Below are positions 29,790 through 40,412 of a stretch of DNA of 64,000 bases, piece after piece; the stretch's first letter is position 1, and each line of letters begins with the position of its first letter. This DNA comes from Mycogone perniciosa (Eukaryota; Ascomycota; Sordariomycetes; Hypocreales; Hypocreaceae). The translations under genes and the position numbers were made by a program. The stretch lies in the NCBI GenBank assembly GCA_025331125.1, contig JAOALB010000168.1, forward strand, positions 1 to 64,000, given 5' to 3'. Below the pieces are notes generated by a model that ran no database searches, had not been told where the DNA came from, and worked only from the letters and a program-made list of their open reading frames with translations.

Positions 29790-31472
29790 CTATTTCCTCT
29801 CATCAGCCTCTGCTGTTGCTGTCGCCGTCTCCCCTGACAAGATGTCTATCACAGCCTTATCCTCACCCCCTACACTGTTTTTCCTCCTCTCCGTCCGATT
29901 CAAGAGCTCAATGCCCAGGATGCCCGCCGCAATACCCGCCAGGTGAGATGCAATGTCCACCTTGAGCTTCGCCGTTTTCCCCAGCCCAGCCAACTGCAGC
30001 GCCGTTATCAGCGCCAGGAACACGATACCGTGCACGCCGTCTTGTGGCAGCCCAAAGATCTTGAACCCATCTGTCCGGTGCTCCCAAAAGTACGCCGAGC
30101 AGAGCCCCAGCGTCGCGCCGGATGCTCCGAGAGACGTGACCGTCAGCCAGCCCCGCAGCGTGTATGTGACCAAGCTGCCGAGGAAACCCATGGCGCCGCA
30201 GCCCAGGTATAGCGTGAGAAAGTCTGCTCGACCAATTTCGTCATGCAGACACGTTCCCAAGAACCACAGCGGCACCATGTTCACGAGCAAGTGGCTGAGT
30301 TTCGTATGTGAAAAGGCCGCCGTGAAGAGCGTAACCGGCCTCACCGTCGCCACGACGAAGATCATGTACCGGTTGAAGAGGGACCACAGCGGAGGTATTC
30401 TCCAACCCAAAAAGACCAAGGCATTGATCGCAATCAGGGCTCCCACCGTCGCTTGCGAAGTAGACACCTCCCGGAACAGCCTGAACCGCGGCGACGGCTC
30501 CTCGTAGACCATACCGACAGCCGCCATGAATCCTAGAACCAAAGCAACCACCGTAGCCGAAGGCAGGATGCGCTCCCAAGTTTTCAACTCCGGCGGCGCA
30601 TCAAGCTCAGACTGTGCTTTCTTATAGTATTCTGCCACGCGCGGGTTCGTAATCTCTCGAGTCTGGTCTTGGAGCTTCGCAAGAGGGCCTGAGACGCCTT
30701 CCACCATCTCTTTGGCCTTCATTTCCTCCTCTAGAGCCTTCTCCTTGGCTTTGTTCTTTGCAATATTTCGCGCCCGTATTTCATCAAACTTGCTCCGGCC
30801 GTAGACAGGATCGGGCTTATAAACGTCGGCAGCATCTTCCTCTTTTTCTTCCCCCTTGTCGGTCGTCTCTTTCTTCTTGGCCGCTTGCTTCATCTCCTGC
30901 TCCATTTGCTCTAACTCGTCCTCGGCTCTCAAGCCTGCATTCCTAACCTCTTCTACCGGAACCGCTTTCCGCAGGTACGCCAACGCCCTGGCAATCTCCT
31001 CATCAGTGAACTGAGCCGTATGTATTGCAAAGGCGGGATCCTGCAGTGTCCCAGCAACTCTCCTTCCATGCAGTATCCTCAGAAGATGGTTGGCCTTGGC
31101 AGCACCAATCTCCGACCCAAATATCTTAGCCACCTCCGCCTCTGACAGATCCCTACCACCAAATGCAAGCCCAGCTTGGTCGCGGTAGTCCCGGGGCAGC
31201 TCATCATAATCGCGAATGATCTTGGGCGAGAACAACGTCCGACGACCACCATCAAGACGCTGATTCGACGCAGCCAATGCCCTTCCCGTCTTTGAAACGA
31301 GCCATTGGCTCTGTTGTGATGCTCCACCAGCGTGTCTTTGCAGTGTACAGCACGAGAGCCATCGTGATGTCGTCGTCGTCGAGGGCTGTATCATCCGAGA
31401 TGGGCTCGAGAAGCCCCGGACAGCGGCCCTCACAAGGGACCGCGAGGCATTGGAGCAATTGAGTGCGCTCAT
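29790..31472 (-). CDS. mitochondrial rhomboid protease (Pcp1/PARL type)
   Basis: A single 560-residue frame. The Arg/Ser-rich N-terminus without acids looks like a mitochondrial targeting sequence. Next come a charged, partly coiled-coil segment (about 180-290, EMKQAAKKK, DEIRARNIAKNKAKEK) and a C-terminal rhomboid domain with several membrane helices. The catalytic Ser lies in SLGASGATLG and the His in DIASHLAGIAAG. Other marks are FSHTKLSHLLVNMVPLWFLG and the HDEIGRADFLTLYLG loop. Pcp1 cleaves inner-membrane substrates such as the dynamin-like Mgm1. The extra N-terminal helix before the core (VVALVLGFMAAVGMVY) fits the 1+6 topology of mitochondrial rhomboids. The gene is divergent from the next one. 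Confidence 0.93.
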   Translation of the reverse strand: MSALNCSNASRSLVRAAVRGFSSPSRMIQPSTTTTSRWLSCCTLQRHAGGASQQSQWLVSKTGRALAASNQRLDGGRRTLFSPKIIRDYDELPRDYRDQAGLAFGGRDLSEAEVAKIFGSEIGAAKANHLLRILHGRRVAGTLQDPAFAIHTAQFTDEEIARALAYLRKAVPVEEVRNAGLRAEDELEQMEQEMKQAAKKKETTDKGEEKEEDAADVYKPDPVYGRSKFDEIRARNIAKNKAKEKALEEEMKAKEMVEGVSGPLAKLQDQTREITNPRVAEYYKKAQSELDAPPELKTWERILPSATVVALVLGFMAAVGMVYEEPSPRFRLFREVSTSQATVGALIAINALVFLGWRIPPLWSLFNRYMIFVVATVRPVTLFTAAFSHTKLSHLLVNMVPLWFLGTCLHDEIGRADFLTLYLGCGAMGFLGSLVTYTLRGWLTVTSLGASGATLGLCSAYFWEHRTDGFKIFGLPQDGVHGIVFLALITALQLAGLGKTAKLKVDIASHLAGIAAGILGIELLNRTERRKNSVGGEDKAVIDILSGETATATAEADERK

Positions 31473-31835
31473 GCTGACGGAGCTACATGCGCCAACTGCG
31501 CGTCGAGGTACCGAAAGGCCTGCAATGCCCCGTTATCTGCGGATCGTCCGGGCTGGAAAGGTGAAGGCAAACATGCCACCACCAAAAATTCAAAGGAAAT
31601 GGATGGATTGGATGCGTCAGGGTCGGTCCGCTAGGCTGCAGGGGTGCTACGCCATGCCACCCGCAAACCCCTCCACTAATAACGTTGCCCCTCCATAATC
31701 TCACCAACTCATCGAACATTCCAGTTCTAATCCATCTACAAACACAACAGCTATTGAATCTCAAACATCTCCGCACATTCGCCAGAACAAAAAAAAACAC
31801 AGTTTCATCTCATCTACAGAGCACAAACGACCACA
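31473..31835. promoter_or_regulatory. divergent promoter, rhomboid and conserved coiled-coil gene
   Basis: A compact 363-bp interval between two start codons facing away from each other. The part near the plus-strand gene is CA- and CT-rich (31690-31810), as in many fungal leaders. No specific site was recognised. Confidence 0.5.
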
Positions 31836-32477
31836 ATGTCGGCCGACACACGCCCCATATCACCCACCCACTTCGCCGCCGCCCTCAAAGACCTGTCCAT
31901 CGGCATGCTACACCTCAAAGTCCTCGAAATCCGCAACTCCATCGCCCACCTCCAATACTCCAACGACCAGCTCAAGCCCTTCGCCGAAGGCACCACTGTC
32001 GCCTTGAATGGTTCTCCCTCATCTAATGCCAACGACGACGACGCTACCGCACCAGACCAGGATTGTATCGACGCCATCCGCGAAAACGAGCAAGTCATCG
32101 AGCGCATGGCTGAGCGCCTATCCCTCATCCGGACAGAAGTTGAAGACCGAGGCGTGAGCTGGACTGAATTTCAGAGCAAAGACGAAATAGCAGCAGACAA
32201 GCAGGATGACAAGGAGATCAACGGCGAAGCAACAAGCGGACGTACAGTCAATGAAGAGGAGGGTGAAGGCGAACAGCCGCGGCACTCGGCTTGGTCTGAT
32301 GGAACGTTCCAAACAGGCACAATACGCGACGGCCAGATCCATCTGGATAGTCAGCCCGGACGGCCACACGGAGGAGGTGGGAGCTTGAACGACGAGCAGC
32401 TAAGAGCAGCGCTGGAGGAGCGTCTGAGGAATCTGGGGACCGACGATGATGACCAGGATGGAGGATTGCATCTCTAA
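31836..32477 (+). CDS. conserved fungal protein, unknown function
   Basis: A 213-residue hydrophilic protein. The N-terminal half is conserved in style: SPTHFAAALKDLSIGMLHLK, EIRNSIAHLQYSNDQL, DQDCIDAIRENEQVIERM and GVSWTEFQS. Two helices here have coiled-coil character. The second half is acidic and probably disordered, ending in DEQLRAALEERLRNLG and an Asp-rich tail. I recognise the first half from other filamentous ascomycetes, but no function is known to me. There is no signal peptide or membrane segment. It could be a structural subunit of a complex; that is a guess from the helix content only. Confidence 0.75.
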   Translation: MSADTRPISPTHFAAALKDLSIGMLHLKVLEIRNSIAHLQYSNDQLKPFAEGTTVALNGSPSSNANDDDATAPDQDCIDAIRENEQVIERMAERLSLIRTEVEDRGVSWTEFQSKDEIAADKQDDKEINGEATSGRTVNEEEGEGEQPRHSAWSDGTFQTGTIRDGQIHLDSQPGRPHGGGGSLNDEQLRAALEERLRNLGTDDDDQDGGLHL

Positions 32478-32919
32478 TACGGTACGGCTTCGAAAAGAAA
32501 TACTATCATAAGGAGTAGGTTTTGCATGTTTGGCGTTTAGGTTCCTTGGACTGGATGGATGTCTTTGACGATATACCCAGATGACAAAATGAACGATTTC
32601 ACAAGACAAGAGACAGTGCATCAGACTGAAGTGTTGGGCGTGACGAAAAAGACTCTGTTGTGTGACTGGCACTGCTCTCTGGGCTATATACTCTTGCCTC
32701 TTGTGTCTGTACAAAAAAATAACGCCAAACCTGTACGCCGAGCTGTGACCCAAAAGTTATCCAATGATACCCGCCACGCCGCTCTTGTGCTATGCTCAGA
32801 CAGAAGCGAAACCTCCCCAGAAAGACATGCATATAATAAAAATACAAAGACTGTGTAAAAAGACACTGCCCGGCCACGACGGCCGTTGTTTTTGAGTCTT
32901 TCTTAAACGAATTGTAACT
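32478..32919. other. tail-to-tail spacer
   Basis: No gene; converging 3' ends. An AATAAA-like signal (ATAATAAAAATAC) lies around 32833-32845. Confidence 0.4.
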
Positions 32920-34146
32920 CTAATCAGAGTCATCACCAACCGGTGATCCCGCCGTCTTCTTCATCCTAGCCGACCTTTGCTGTCTTGTCGACCTCTTTGA
33001 CCGAGGACGGCTATTGCTGGTTTCACTGCTAGGTATGGTTTCCAGCTTTGGCCGTTGTGCCGCATGTGCACTAGACTGGCTGGCACTTTTGGACATACGG
33101 GGCGCAAATATGTCCTCGTACTCATCCTCCGACTCTTCGAATCCTGGCGGTACGGCCAATGGCCTTAATCGAGTGCTCCTTCTCCGCCTATCAAATGGAT
33201 GCTCCAAAGATTCGTCAGAACCATCAAAGGATAAGCTGCGAGCCCGTGTCAGATTTGACCGGCTGCTCCGGCTTCGGGTGACGAAAAGGGACTCTATCAA
33301 CTCCGACTCGGTGGGTGTGTTCTCCTTTTCCTTCATCATCCTCTCCTTAACGAGCTTTTCCTGGACCATTCGAGCCAGGTGAACATCTCCACCACCACCT
33401 CCTCCTCCTGTCAACGTTCTCCCACTTGATTTGCTACTAGAGCTGACTGCGCGACTAACGGGAACCTTGCCCTCCATAACTTTGGCAGGCGGTGGCGGTT
33501 GAAGCATCCACTTGTGAGCGGTTTTGTGCGGTTGTTTGCTGCTAACAACGGGCGGGTGGTAATCATTAACAGGCGGGTTTCTAGGAGCGAAGTAAAAGGC
33601 GCGTCGCTCCTCCTCCGTCACTTCCTTGTCGATCCCTAATGTAGATTCGATCAGTCGTCCTGCGGAATCCCGTGCCTTGGAGAAGGCATCCTTGAGTTTA
33701 TGGCCAGACTCTCCTCCCCAAAGCTCCTCATCCTCGCGCTGGTATCCGTGTCGCCTGTTCCAGTCGTCAGATAGACCATCCTCCTCCGGCATTGCCGTAG
33801 TGCTATCGCCAAAATGTGTCCGGCTATCCCCAATATTGGTATGTTCTGACACGCTCATAGCACTACTTTCTCTTCCTGCGCTCATCAGGCCCCGTTGGCT
33901 CGAGTTCTTGCTAGTTGACTTCTTCGGCAGGCTCGGCCCCATGCTGATTTCCTCTTGCCAGAAGGGGTTCGTGTTGAATGGAGATGGGTGGCGGTAGAGG
34001 CCAGGTTGTTCAGTCTCCAGCTTGGCCTTTTCTATCCTCTCCTTTTTGGCCTGGTCCTTGGCCTTTTGTCGATGGCGAACTTGGGTACATGGCGTGCAGG
34101 CGAGGATGTAGAAGATGGCGGATTGGAAGGCGACGGGGAAAGACAT
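32920..34146 (-). CDS. conserved fungal protein with hydrophobic N-terminus, unknown function
   Basis: A 408-residue protein from the ATG at 34146. Residues 1-22 form a hydrophobic stretch ending in cysteines (FQSAIFYILACTPCTQ), a possible anchor or lipidated end. A basic helix (RHRQKAKDQAKKERIEKAK) follows. The middle carries SPFNTNPFWQEEI, DGLSDDWNRRHGYQRED, LKDAFSKARDSAGRLIESTLGID and ERRAFYFAPRNPPVNDYHPP, which look conserved. The C-terminal half is Ser/Arg-rich, with a Gly run (TLTGGGGGGGDVHL) and a basic tail. I know no function. The N-terminal end suggests membrane association, with the rest cytosolic. Confidence 0.75.
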   Translation of the reverse strand: MSFPVAFQSAIFYILACTPCTQVRHRQKAKDQAKKERIEKAKLETEQPGLYRHPSPFNTNPFWQEEISMGPSLPKKSTSKNSSQRGLMSAGRESSAMSVSEHTNIGDSRTHFGDSTTAMPEEDGLSDDWNRRHGYQREDEELWGGESGHKLKDAFSKARDSAGRLIESTLGIDKEVTEEERRAFYFAPRNPPVNDYHPPVVSSKQPHKTAHKWMLQPPPPAKVMEGKVPVSRAVSSSSKSSGRTLTGGGGGGGDVHLARMVQEKLVKERMMKEKENTPTESELIESLFVTRSRSSRSNLTRARSLSFDGSDESLEHPFDRRRRSTRLRPLAVPPGFEESEDEYEDIFAPRMSKSASQSSAHAAQRPKLETIPSSETSNSRPRSKRSTRQQRSARMKKTAGSPVGDDSD

Positions 34147-35726
34147 TTTGTCGGATTACAGGGCGCGTTTGCCCGAATCAAGAATGCCTCTCAATTGATA
34201 ATGGCCGGTGACAAAACATGGAAGGATGGTGGTGGCCTATTGGAAACGAATCGATAGCGACACACGTAGATGAGAAGCCGAGGTTTAAGGAACAGCGCAC
34301 GGGGACAATCGATGGCCCCAGAGAGAAAGAGAAAGAGAAAAAAAAGAATTGATGAGGATATTCCGGTGGAAGGAGGTACTTGCTATCGAATCGTTTTCGG
34401 AGGCACTGGAACGGAGTGGCAATGGGAGTCGTCGTGCTTCAATAGTAAGGGCGAGGGGCGGAATCGTCAGACAAGTAAGGGGGGCTGCGACTGTTTCAAG
34501 CCGAGAGACGTGAAATATCAAGAATACGTAGATGAAGATGGGAAGCGAATGAGAAAAAAGAGTGTGATCGAAGAATTCGCAGTAGAGACTCGTCAGGACG
34601 AAGGATAGGGAAGCAGGATTCTGAGAAACAACAGAATTAACAAAAGAAGCGAAGCGCGTTGGGAGTACTCGTACTCGTACGTGGCAGTGAGGTTGGAATG
34701 GCCAAGAAGGGAGGCCAGGCGAGTTTCACAACCGCCGTCGGGCGGCGGGTTTGAGTACTCGTACTATAGCGTTAGCAGCTACGGAGTACTTCGAGCTGCT
34801 GCTTGCTGGCTGGGGAACTGCAAAAGTGCGAGGTGCTGTAGACGCTGCAGGCAGGGGGCAACCGAGGCCTTATGATTAGTGGCAATGGAGCCAACAGCGT
34901 GAGTTTCGTACCTTGAGGTAGCAGCAACCCCGCCCGTAGCGCCCAATGGCGGCCGCTACACACTATGTGGTCCCTCCAGCGCCACCAAAGTAGCTGTTGC
35001 ACAGGTACTCCGTACATTCGTGGTATGGGATACGCAATGGTACCTCCACACCAGCGCCAAGGTTGTTGGGTTGTGTGTACTCCGTATATGCGACTAGAGA
35101 AACCTACCTAAATTTGAAAAACAGACGGCGCAGTCCTTCTTATTACCTTTTGGCTTATAATGCTCCTACTGCTACTTCGTACTCTGTAGCTACTACATCA
35201 CAGCTCCAACAATATTGTCGGTTTTGGGGCGCATCTACGAATACCACTCGTACGCTGGAGAGCGGGATCGCGAGTGGAAAAGAAAAAGAAAAAAAGGAAC
35301 AAAGGACAGCCCCCCGGGAAAACTGTCAGACGGGAACGGGACGCGTGTCAGCCAATGCCTCATCTCCCTCGACAGCGAACGGGCCCAACCAACGCTCCGT
35401 CCGTGTCCGTGGAGCCCATATATACTCCGTACATACGGAGTACATACTCGTCGTTCTCCTCGCGCCTCCGGATGCGTGCGATGAAGCGGAATGGTGGTAT
35501 TCTGCCCTCCGGTAGGGTCCACGAAAACGCCAAGGACCGCCCTCATGCTCCGTTCATGCATGGTGATCACCACCACCACATATACTAGTAATACATGTGG
35601 TTGCCTAACGCTATACTTCGTACGCCTCCCTGTATGGAAAAGCTAGAATCTCGGGCTGTCCCCAGTTACAGCTGTCCTCCTCCTAGAGGTCCGGTTTGTC
35701 CATTTTGTGGGCTAGTATGTGCGGGA

Positions 35727-35744
35727 GTACGGAGTACTCCGTAC
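35727..35744. repeat. perfect 18-nt palindrome GTACGGAGTACTCCGTAC
   Basis: The longest clean copy of the motif scattered through the window. The sequence equals its own reverse complement over 18 bases and is embedded in further GGAGTAC/GTACGGAG half-copies. Confidence 0.9.
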
Positions 35745-36114
35745 GGAGCATCGCATCGCCAGTGAAGCCATCCATGCATCCGTATTAACTTCTGTTGGGA
35801 AGTCTCAAACTCTCTGACCAAGTGCCACGTCGTCATACATTACAATTTAGTCCATCATGCACTTTTAAGTTTTCCATTTTTAATTCGGATAGCAGAATTC
35901 CGAAAACCATGAATTCGACTGCCTAATATTACTTGGTATTCCTAATGCTGACAGAACAGAGAACACCCGATGGTCCGGAGACATTCGGACAAAGCTTTCC
36001 ACCTCTACTAAGCATTAATGCAGCACATGCATCAATAATTTGGCAGTCAGACACTCGACAGTTGCTAAGCTTGACATTGCAGTAGATCCTAAGAGAAAAA
36101 AATATCGCACTTAG

Positions 36115-36181
36115 TACTTACACTTGCACTTGCACTTACACTTACAATTACAATTACACTTACACTTACACTTACACTTAC
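36115..36181. repeat. CACTTA microsatellite
   Basis: About eleven tandem six-base units of the type CACTTA with CACTTG and CAATTA variants, ending just before CCATGTGAG. No coding role is apparent. Confidence 0.9.
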
Positions 36182-37095
36182 CATGTGAGTCTTGATATTT
36201 GTATGCAACACAATCATACAGAATGTCACTCCAGCAATGAGGCTAAACCAAGATCTTCGACTCCTGCCATTGGGCAACCAAGCAAAAGCGTGCGCAGATG
36301 CAATCTCCAGGTTGGACGGACGATGGAGCATGTGCCTAACTAGTAACCTGTTGGCGCTGGTGCTGGTGCTACAGCATCAGCTTCCCGGTTGACCGCGATC
36401 TAGGAACGCCATACTCCGTATGCAGGATCCAGAAGCTATAGCCTATATTGGCCATAGTAGGTCAGCTGTCCGTTTATGGCAAACAGCTCACAATGGCCTC
36501 AACTCAATCTGCAAACAACCTCCACACGTGTAGACATCAAGCTTCACATGTACTTTGTGCTTCGTAAATTACAAGTAAACACCAGCATCGGTGATATTTT
36601 ACAAAGTTTTTATATTGAGGATGTCTCTGCCGCAGGTTTGGTCCAACATTTTACATAGCCCCACACACACACGCACACAAATGTTCATTGCTCATCCACC
36701 TCGGAGCTCTTTGTTCCCATACCTCCAGATTGCCTCCGTACATGCCTGGTTTCCAGCCTCAACCCCAACAGCCAGATCCGAAAGAGGCCGCAGTCGCCGG
36801 TAAAGTTGGTTGAAACCACAACTCCAGGCCACAAAACAATTGCCTCATCAATCAAACACGACGACCAGCCCTCCTAGGACCTTTTTTGTTCCAGCAACAG
36901 CCTTTTTCGGATGCCTCGTCATCCAACCCTAGAGGCAACGGAGAGAAAAACGAAAAAACGAAAAGGAAAAAAAAACGAAAATTGCAAAACACCGATCATG
37001 TGTCGGTCAATAGAAATAGTGTACAGCGGCAGGGCAATAATCATCATGCCGCTTCGGGTTACAGATATGCTGCGATGTTGCTCGCTCTCTTGGTT

Positions 37096-38457
37096 TTAAA
37101 CGTCCCACTCTTCCTCGGCTTCCTCCTCAGCAGAGTCGTCCTTAGTGGTCAGTGCCGAGAATGATCCAAAGCTCTTGGCCGACGTGGGTTTTGCCGACTT
37201 CTGGGTGTTGTTTACGGCGGCTTGCTTGGGCTGGGCCGGCTGACTGGGCTCTTCACCAGATTCAGAGGAGGCGGTTCGGGCCTTCTTCGACTTCTTGGTC
37301 TTCACAGTGCTCCACTCGTCGGACTCGTCCTTGAGCATCTCCATCTGCTCCTCCTCGGAGGGGAGAGATGAAATCCAGGAGCTCTCGGGCTTCAGGCTGG
37401 ACTCCTTCTTGGGAGCAGACTCTTGCTTAGGCGCAGCAGCGGAGGCCGCAACTACAGCAGGCTTCTCGTCAAAAGTATCCAAAGGCGCGTGGATCGCGGC
37501 ATTGTCGGGGTTCTTGGTCTCAACGCCGTTGGGAGCACATTCACTCCAAGCAGACTTGGTCCCATTGGCAGCCATGAACTGGGATCCGTCCTGAGCGGGG
37601 CGACCTTCGGCAATGCGTGCTTGCCGTCGCTGATTCTGCTCGAGAACCTTGCGCTCCTTCTCAGCCTCCTCACGAGCAGCCTTGGCAGCCTCAGCCTTCT
37701 TCCGGTTCTGTCGCTGCTTCTTTGTCTCGACCTGCTCAGGGGCCTTGGTGGCCTTCTTCTTCTGCTTCTTGGAGCCAGTGTCGGTGAGGCGCAGCACGGA
37801 TGGGCCGGCAGGGGCTGGCTCAAGCATGTCGCTGACACCACTCACGTCCACAGGGCGCGTCTCGGGCGAAGCAATGGATGACTCGTCATCGTCAGCATCG
37901 GCGCCGTTTGAGGACGGGGCAGATTGAATGGTGGGGACAACGGGGGTCTCAGTAGCCTCAGTGGGCTCAGCGGCCTCAGTGGCCTCAACGGCGGACTTGT
38001 CCGCGACAGCATTCTTAATCTTGTTGGCACGGGATTGCTTCACGGACTTCTCGCGTTGCTTTGCCGCCTCTTTCTTGTTCGCGGCAAGCTTGGTGCCTTC
38101 TTGGGCTCTGGCAAGCTGCTTAGCAAATTCCCGATTGTTGATGGCCTCCTGTTTCTCGTTGTCTGCCGCATTGTCCAGCCATTGATTGGCCTCGACAGGC
38201 TTGTCCTTCTCCTTGTTTTGGGACTCAACCTTGGATGCTTTGTTGGAGGATTCTTGATCCGTAACAAAGTTCTCCAATCGCTGCTTCTTTTTCCTATCTT
38301 CTTTTCGTGGTTCTTGATTCGGTGCCTTGGTAGGTTTGGTGATGGTCGTGCCAACTCGCTTCTTGTCCCGTTGAGTTGACACATGGTAAATGACATAGCC
38401 AATGCCAATCAAGGTGGCATAGCCACCGATGGTGTAGATGTAGTTTGCATCAGCCAT
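37096..38457 (-). CDS. membrane-anchored, Lys/Glu-rich conserved fungal protein
   Basis: A 453-residue protein. Residues 6-25 (YIYTIGGYATLIGIGYVIYH) form one membrane segment, and everything after is hydrophilic and mostly charged. Long K/E/A/R-rich parts (about 110-150 and 230-290) should form helices or coiled coils. Short marks are QWLDNAADNEKQEAIN, RRQARIAEGRPAQDGSQF, NGTKSAWSECAPNG, SWISSLPSEEEQMEML and DEWSTVKTKKSKK, with an acidic EEEAEEEWDV end. The layout (an N-terminal anchor and a basic cytosolic tail with a W-S-x-V-K-like motif) suggests an ER membrane protein, but I do not know its function. Confidence 0.8.
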   Translation of the reverse strand: MADANYIYTIGGYATLIGIGYVIYHVSTQRDKKRVGTTITKPTKAPNQEPRKEDRKKKQRLENFVTDQESSNKASKVESQNKEKDKPVEANQWLDNAADNEKQEAINNREFAKQLARAQEGTKLAANKKEAAKQREKSVKQSRANKIKNAVADKSAVEATEAAEPTEATETPVVPTIQSAPSSNGADADDDESSIASPETRPVDVSGVSDMLEPAPAGPSVLRLTDTGSKKQKKKATKAPEQVETKKQRQNRKKAEAAKAAREEAEKERKVLEQNQRRQARIAEGRPAQDGSQFMAANGTKSAWSECAPNGVETKNPDNAAIHAPLDTFDEKPAVVAASAAAPKQESAPKKESSLKPESSWISSLPSEEEQMEMLKDESDEWSTVKTKKSKKARTASSESGEEPSQPAQPKQAAVNNTQKSAKPTSAKSFGSFSALTTKDDSAEEEAEEEWDV

Positions 38458-40412
38458 GATGACGGTGATGGTGATGCTGAGTGAGCTTTGTGGGGTGAGG
38501 TCAATGGGGTAGTGACAATTCAGGTATGGCCTGGATGATCAAGGCAGGCAGACGATGGTGGGCCTGTTCTCTCGAGACAGGAGTGGTGAACAGGTAGGTC
38601 TCCCAGAAACGGGAGAGAGAACAACGTAAGATCTAGATGTTCGATCGAAGTTCGGCAAAGCGTGCGAGTAGATAGAAGTCGGAGTTCACGGCTGATGCGG
38701 TTGCATTGGGGGAAATTGTGCGGCCAGGCTGTCTGCAGCGGTGATGGGGCCTGAGCTTTGCGCAAGGGCGCGCCGGCTGGCAAGCAGCAAGAATGATGAG
38801 TAGTAGGTTATGATGAAGGGGGGATGAAGGATGCGAGAAGGTTTGATGTTTGATGATGACAAGGAAGAAGAGTGTTGCGAGACACGTTTTGCCTGGAGGG
38901 GGCTCGGGAAGAAAGCACCAGGTGGCTTCAACGAGGGTTCGGGGGTACAATGTCGTTTTTGCAACGTCGCCAATGGGGAAGCGAGGAGCTGGGTTACAGG
39001 GGAGGTCCAGGGTGGTCTAGGGGGTCTAGGTGGTCTAGGGGGTCTAGGTGGTCTAGGGTGGTACGGGCGGAAAGATGAAAGCGGACAGGGGTAGGGGAAA
39101 GAATCGAAAGCTCGTTGGTCCGCTGGCTTCTTATATGCGGTGGGTGGGCCGCGCCCCTGATAGGCTTTTGCGGAGGGTTATGATAGTTGGTAGGTACCTG
39201 GCCTTCAGACTCGTCGTCACCTGAAGAACCAATTTTACCTCTTGTCTCGCCTCCACATGCCTAGAGATTCCCGAGGAAAGGCGAGGTTTATGATTTCTTT
39301 TCCCGCTTTGTGTGGTGATGTGGCGTTGTGTCGTGGCTCATATGCATGTGGTGAGGAAGCCAAAAAAGAAATTGGCTTCAGCCGTTCAGGAGCTGGCAGC
39401 TGGCAAACATCAACTTTGGTTCAAAATTTTGCCCAGCATTCTTCTTATCTTGGCATTACTTATTACCAGCGATAAGCTACGCGTACTTCGTACACCGTAC
39501 TTCGAACTCCTTCCAAGGCATAATAGCAAGCAGGGTTGGCTGCATCATCCAAGGAATATTAGGTGCCATCTGCAGCACGCCTTCATCTAAAACTTCTTCA
39601 ACTCTTCTATGGCTGACACAAACGCATGTTGTGCAACTCTATTGCTGAAATCTACATTTGCAAGTTCATCCTGCTTTATCACGTGATTTATTACTGTGAT
39701 GGAAATATACAGAGTACTTCGTAGATATCATGTTGATGCTCGCCTGCCTACCCTGTATTTTTTTTTGGGGGGGAAGCCACGCTTGCCAGGTTTGATTTGA
39801 TTTCCTGTATGACATCCGCTGCTACGTCGGTGAACGTAAAGTGATATCATACACAAGCTTTTATTTGAGTGGTACGATGCAATTTTACTTATCAGGATCT
39901 TTTGTATTGAAGGCAGAGTTGAAGTTGGCTCTACTCAATTACTTGAGGCTTAAAAAAGAAAGTGCCATTCAGACACGATGATTTGAAACCACAAGAAGGT
40001 ACTGCTATCAGTTAGCAATGTCCTATCAAACTTTCAAATATGCAACACGCACTTAGAAGCGCTTTACTTGGGTGATCGTAAGCCGATCTCGCCAATCCGG
40101 GGATCCGCCGCCGCGTTCGGCCGGCCACGGCCGTTGAGCAGAAGCATAGCGGCGTGAAGCACCAAAAAGACCGCCCCGCTTAGGTCTACTGAGGGGCAAC
40201 CCCTCGCATTTGAAGAGCATTGGCATGCCCGACTGAGATCTGCTGGTGAGAATCGATAGTGTTGATTCTAGATTTTTCACTTCGGGGCTCCAGAATCACA
40301 AACCAGATACTCCTCAAAATACTCTGAATCCGTTAGACTGAACAAAGTATGTGACCAAAGCCTCATAGAAACTCATAGACACATTCTAACAGACGTCTAC
40401 CAGGACTTCAAC
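38458..40412. other. intergenic region with a GC-rich patch
   Basis: About 2 kb without a supported gene. It contains a 9-bp minisatellite (39014-39058), a poly-T/poly-G junction near 39760-39773, and a GC-rich open patch at 40053-40280 (minus) whose reading is unlike its AT-rich surroundings. Its origin is unknown; see findings. Confidence 0.45.
39014..39058. repeat. 9-bp minisatellite GGTCTAGGK
   Basis: Five tandem GGTCTAGG(G/T) units with regular 9-base spacing, preceded by degenerate copies (GGTCCAGGG). It lies upstream of the 38457 gene. Confidence 0.9.

Larger units (their letters stand above)
34147..37095. other. gene-free region rich in TACGGAGT-type palindromes
   Basis: About 3 kb without a supported gene. 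It has the densest set of ACTCCGTA/TACGGAGT motifs in the window (about 34782, 35006, 35079, 35423, 35435, 35728 and 36412), ACTCGTACTCGTAC stretches near 34665 and 34753, and a CACTTA microsatellite. It contains the promoter of the 34146 gene and the 3' end of the 38457 gene. Confidence 0.5.

Noticed and set aside
34270..34608. 112-codon plus frame upstream of the 34146 gene
   Set aside because: Basic, repeat-biased, in the promoter of a gene on the opposite strand; no family pattern.
36115..36181. CRISPR-like or telomere-like array
   Set aside because: The units are a simple six-base microsatellite without spacers, and the unit is not a telomere repeat.
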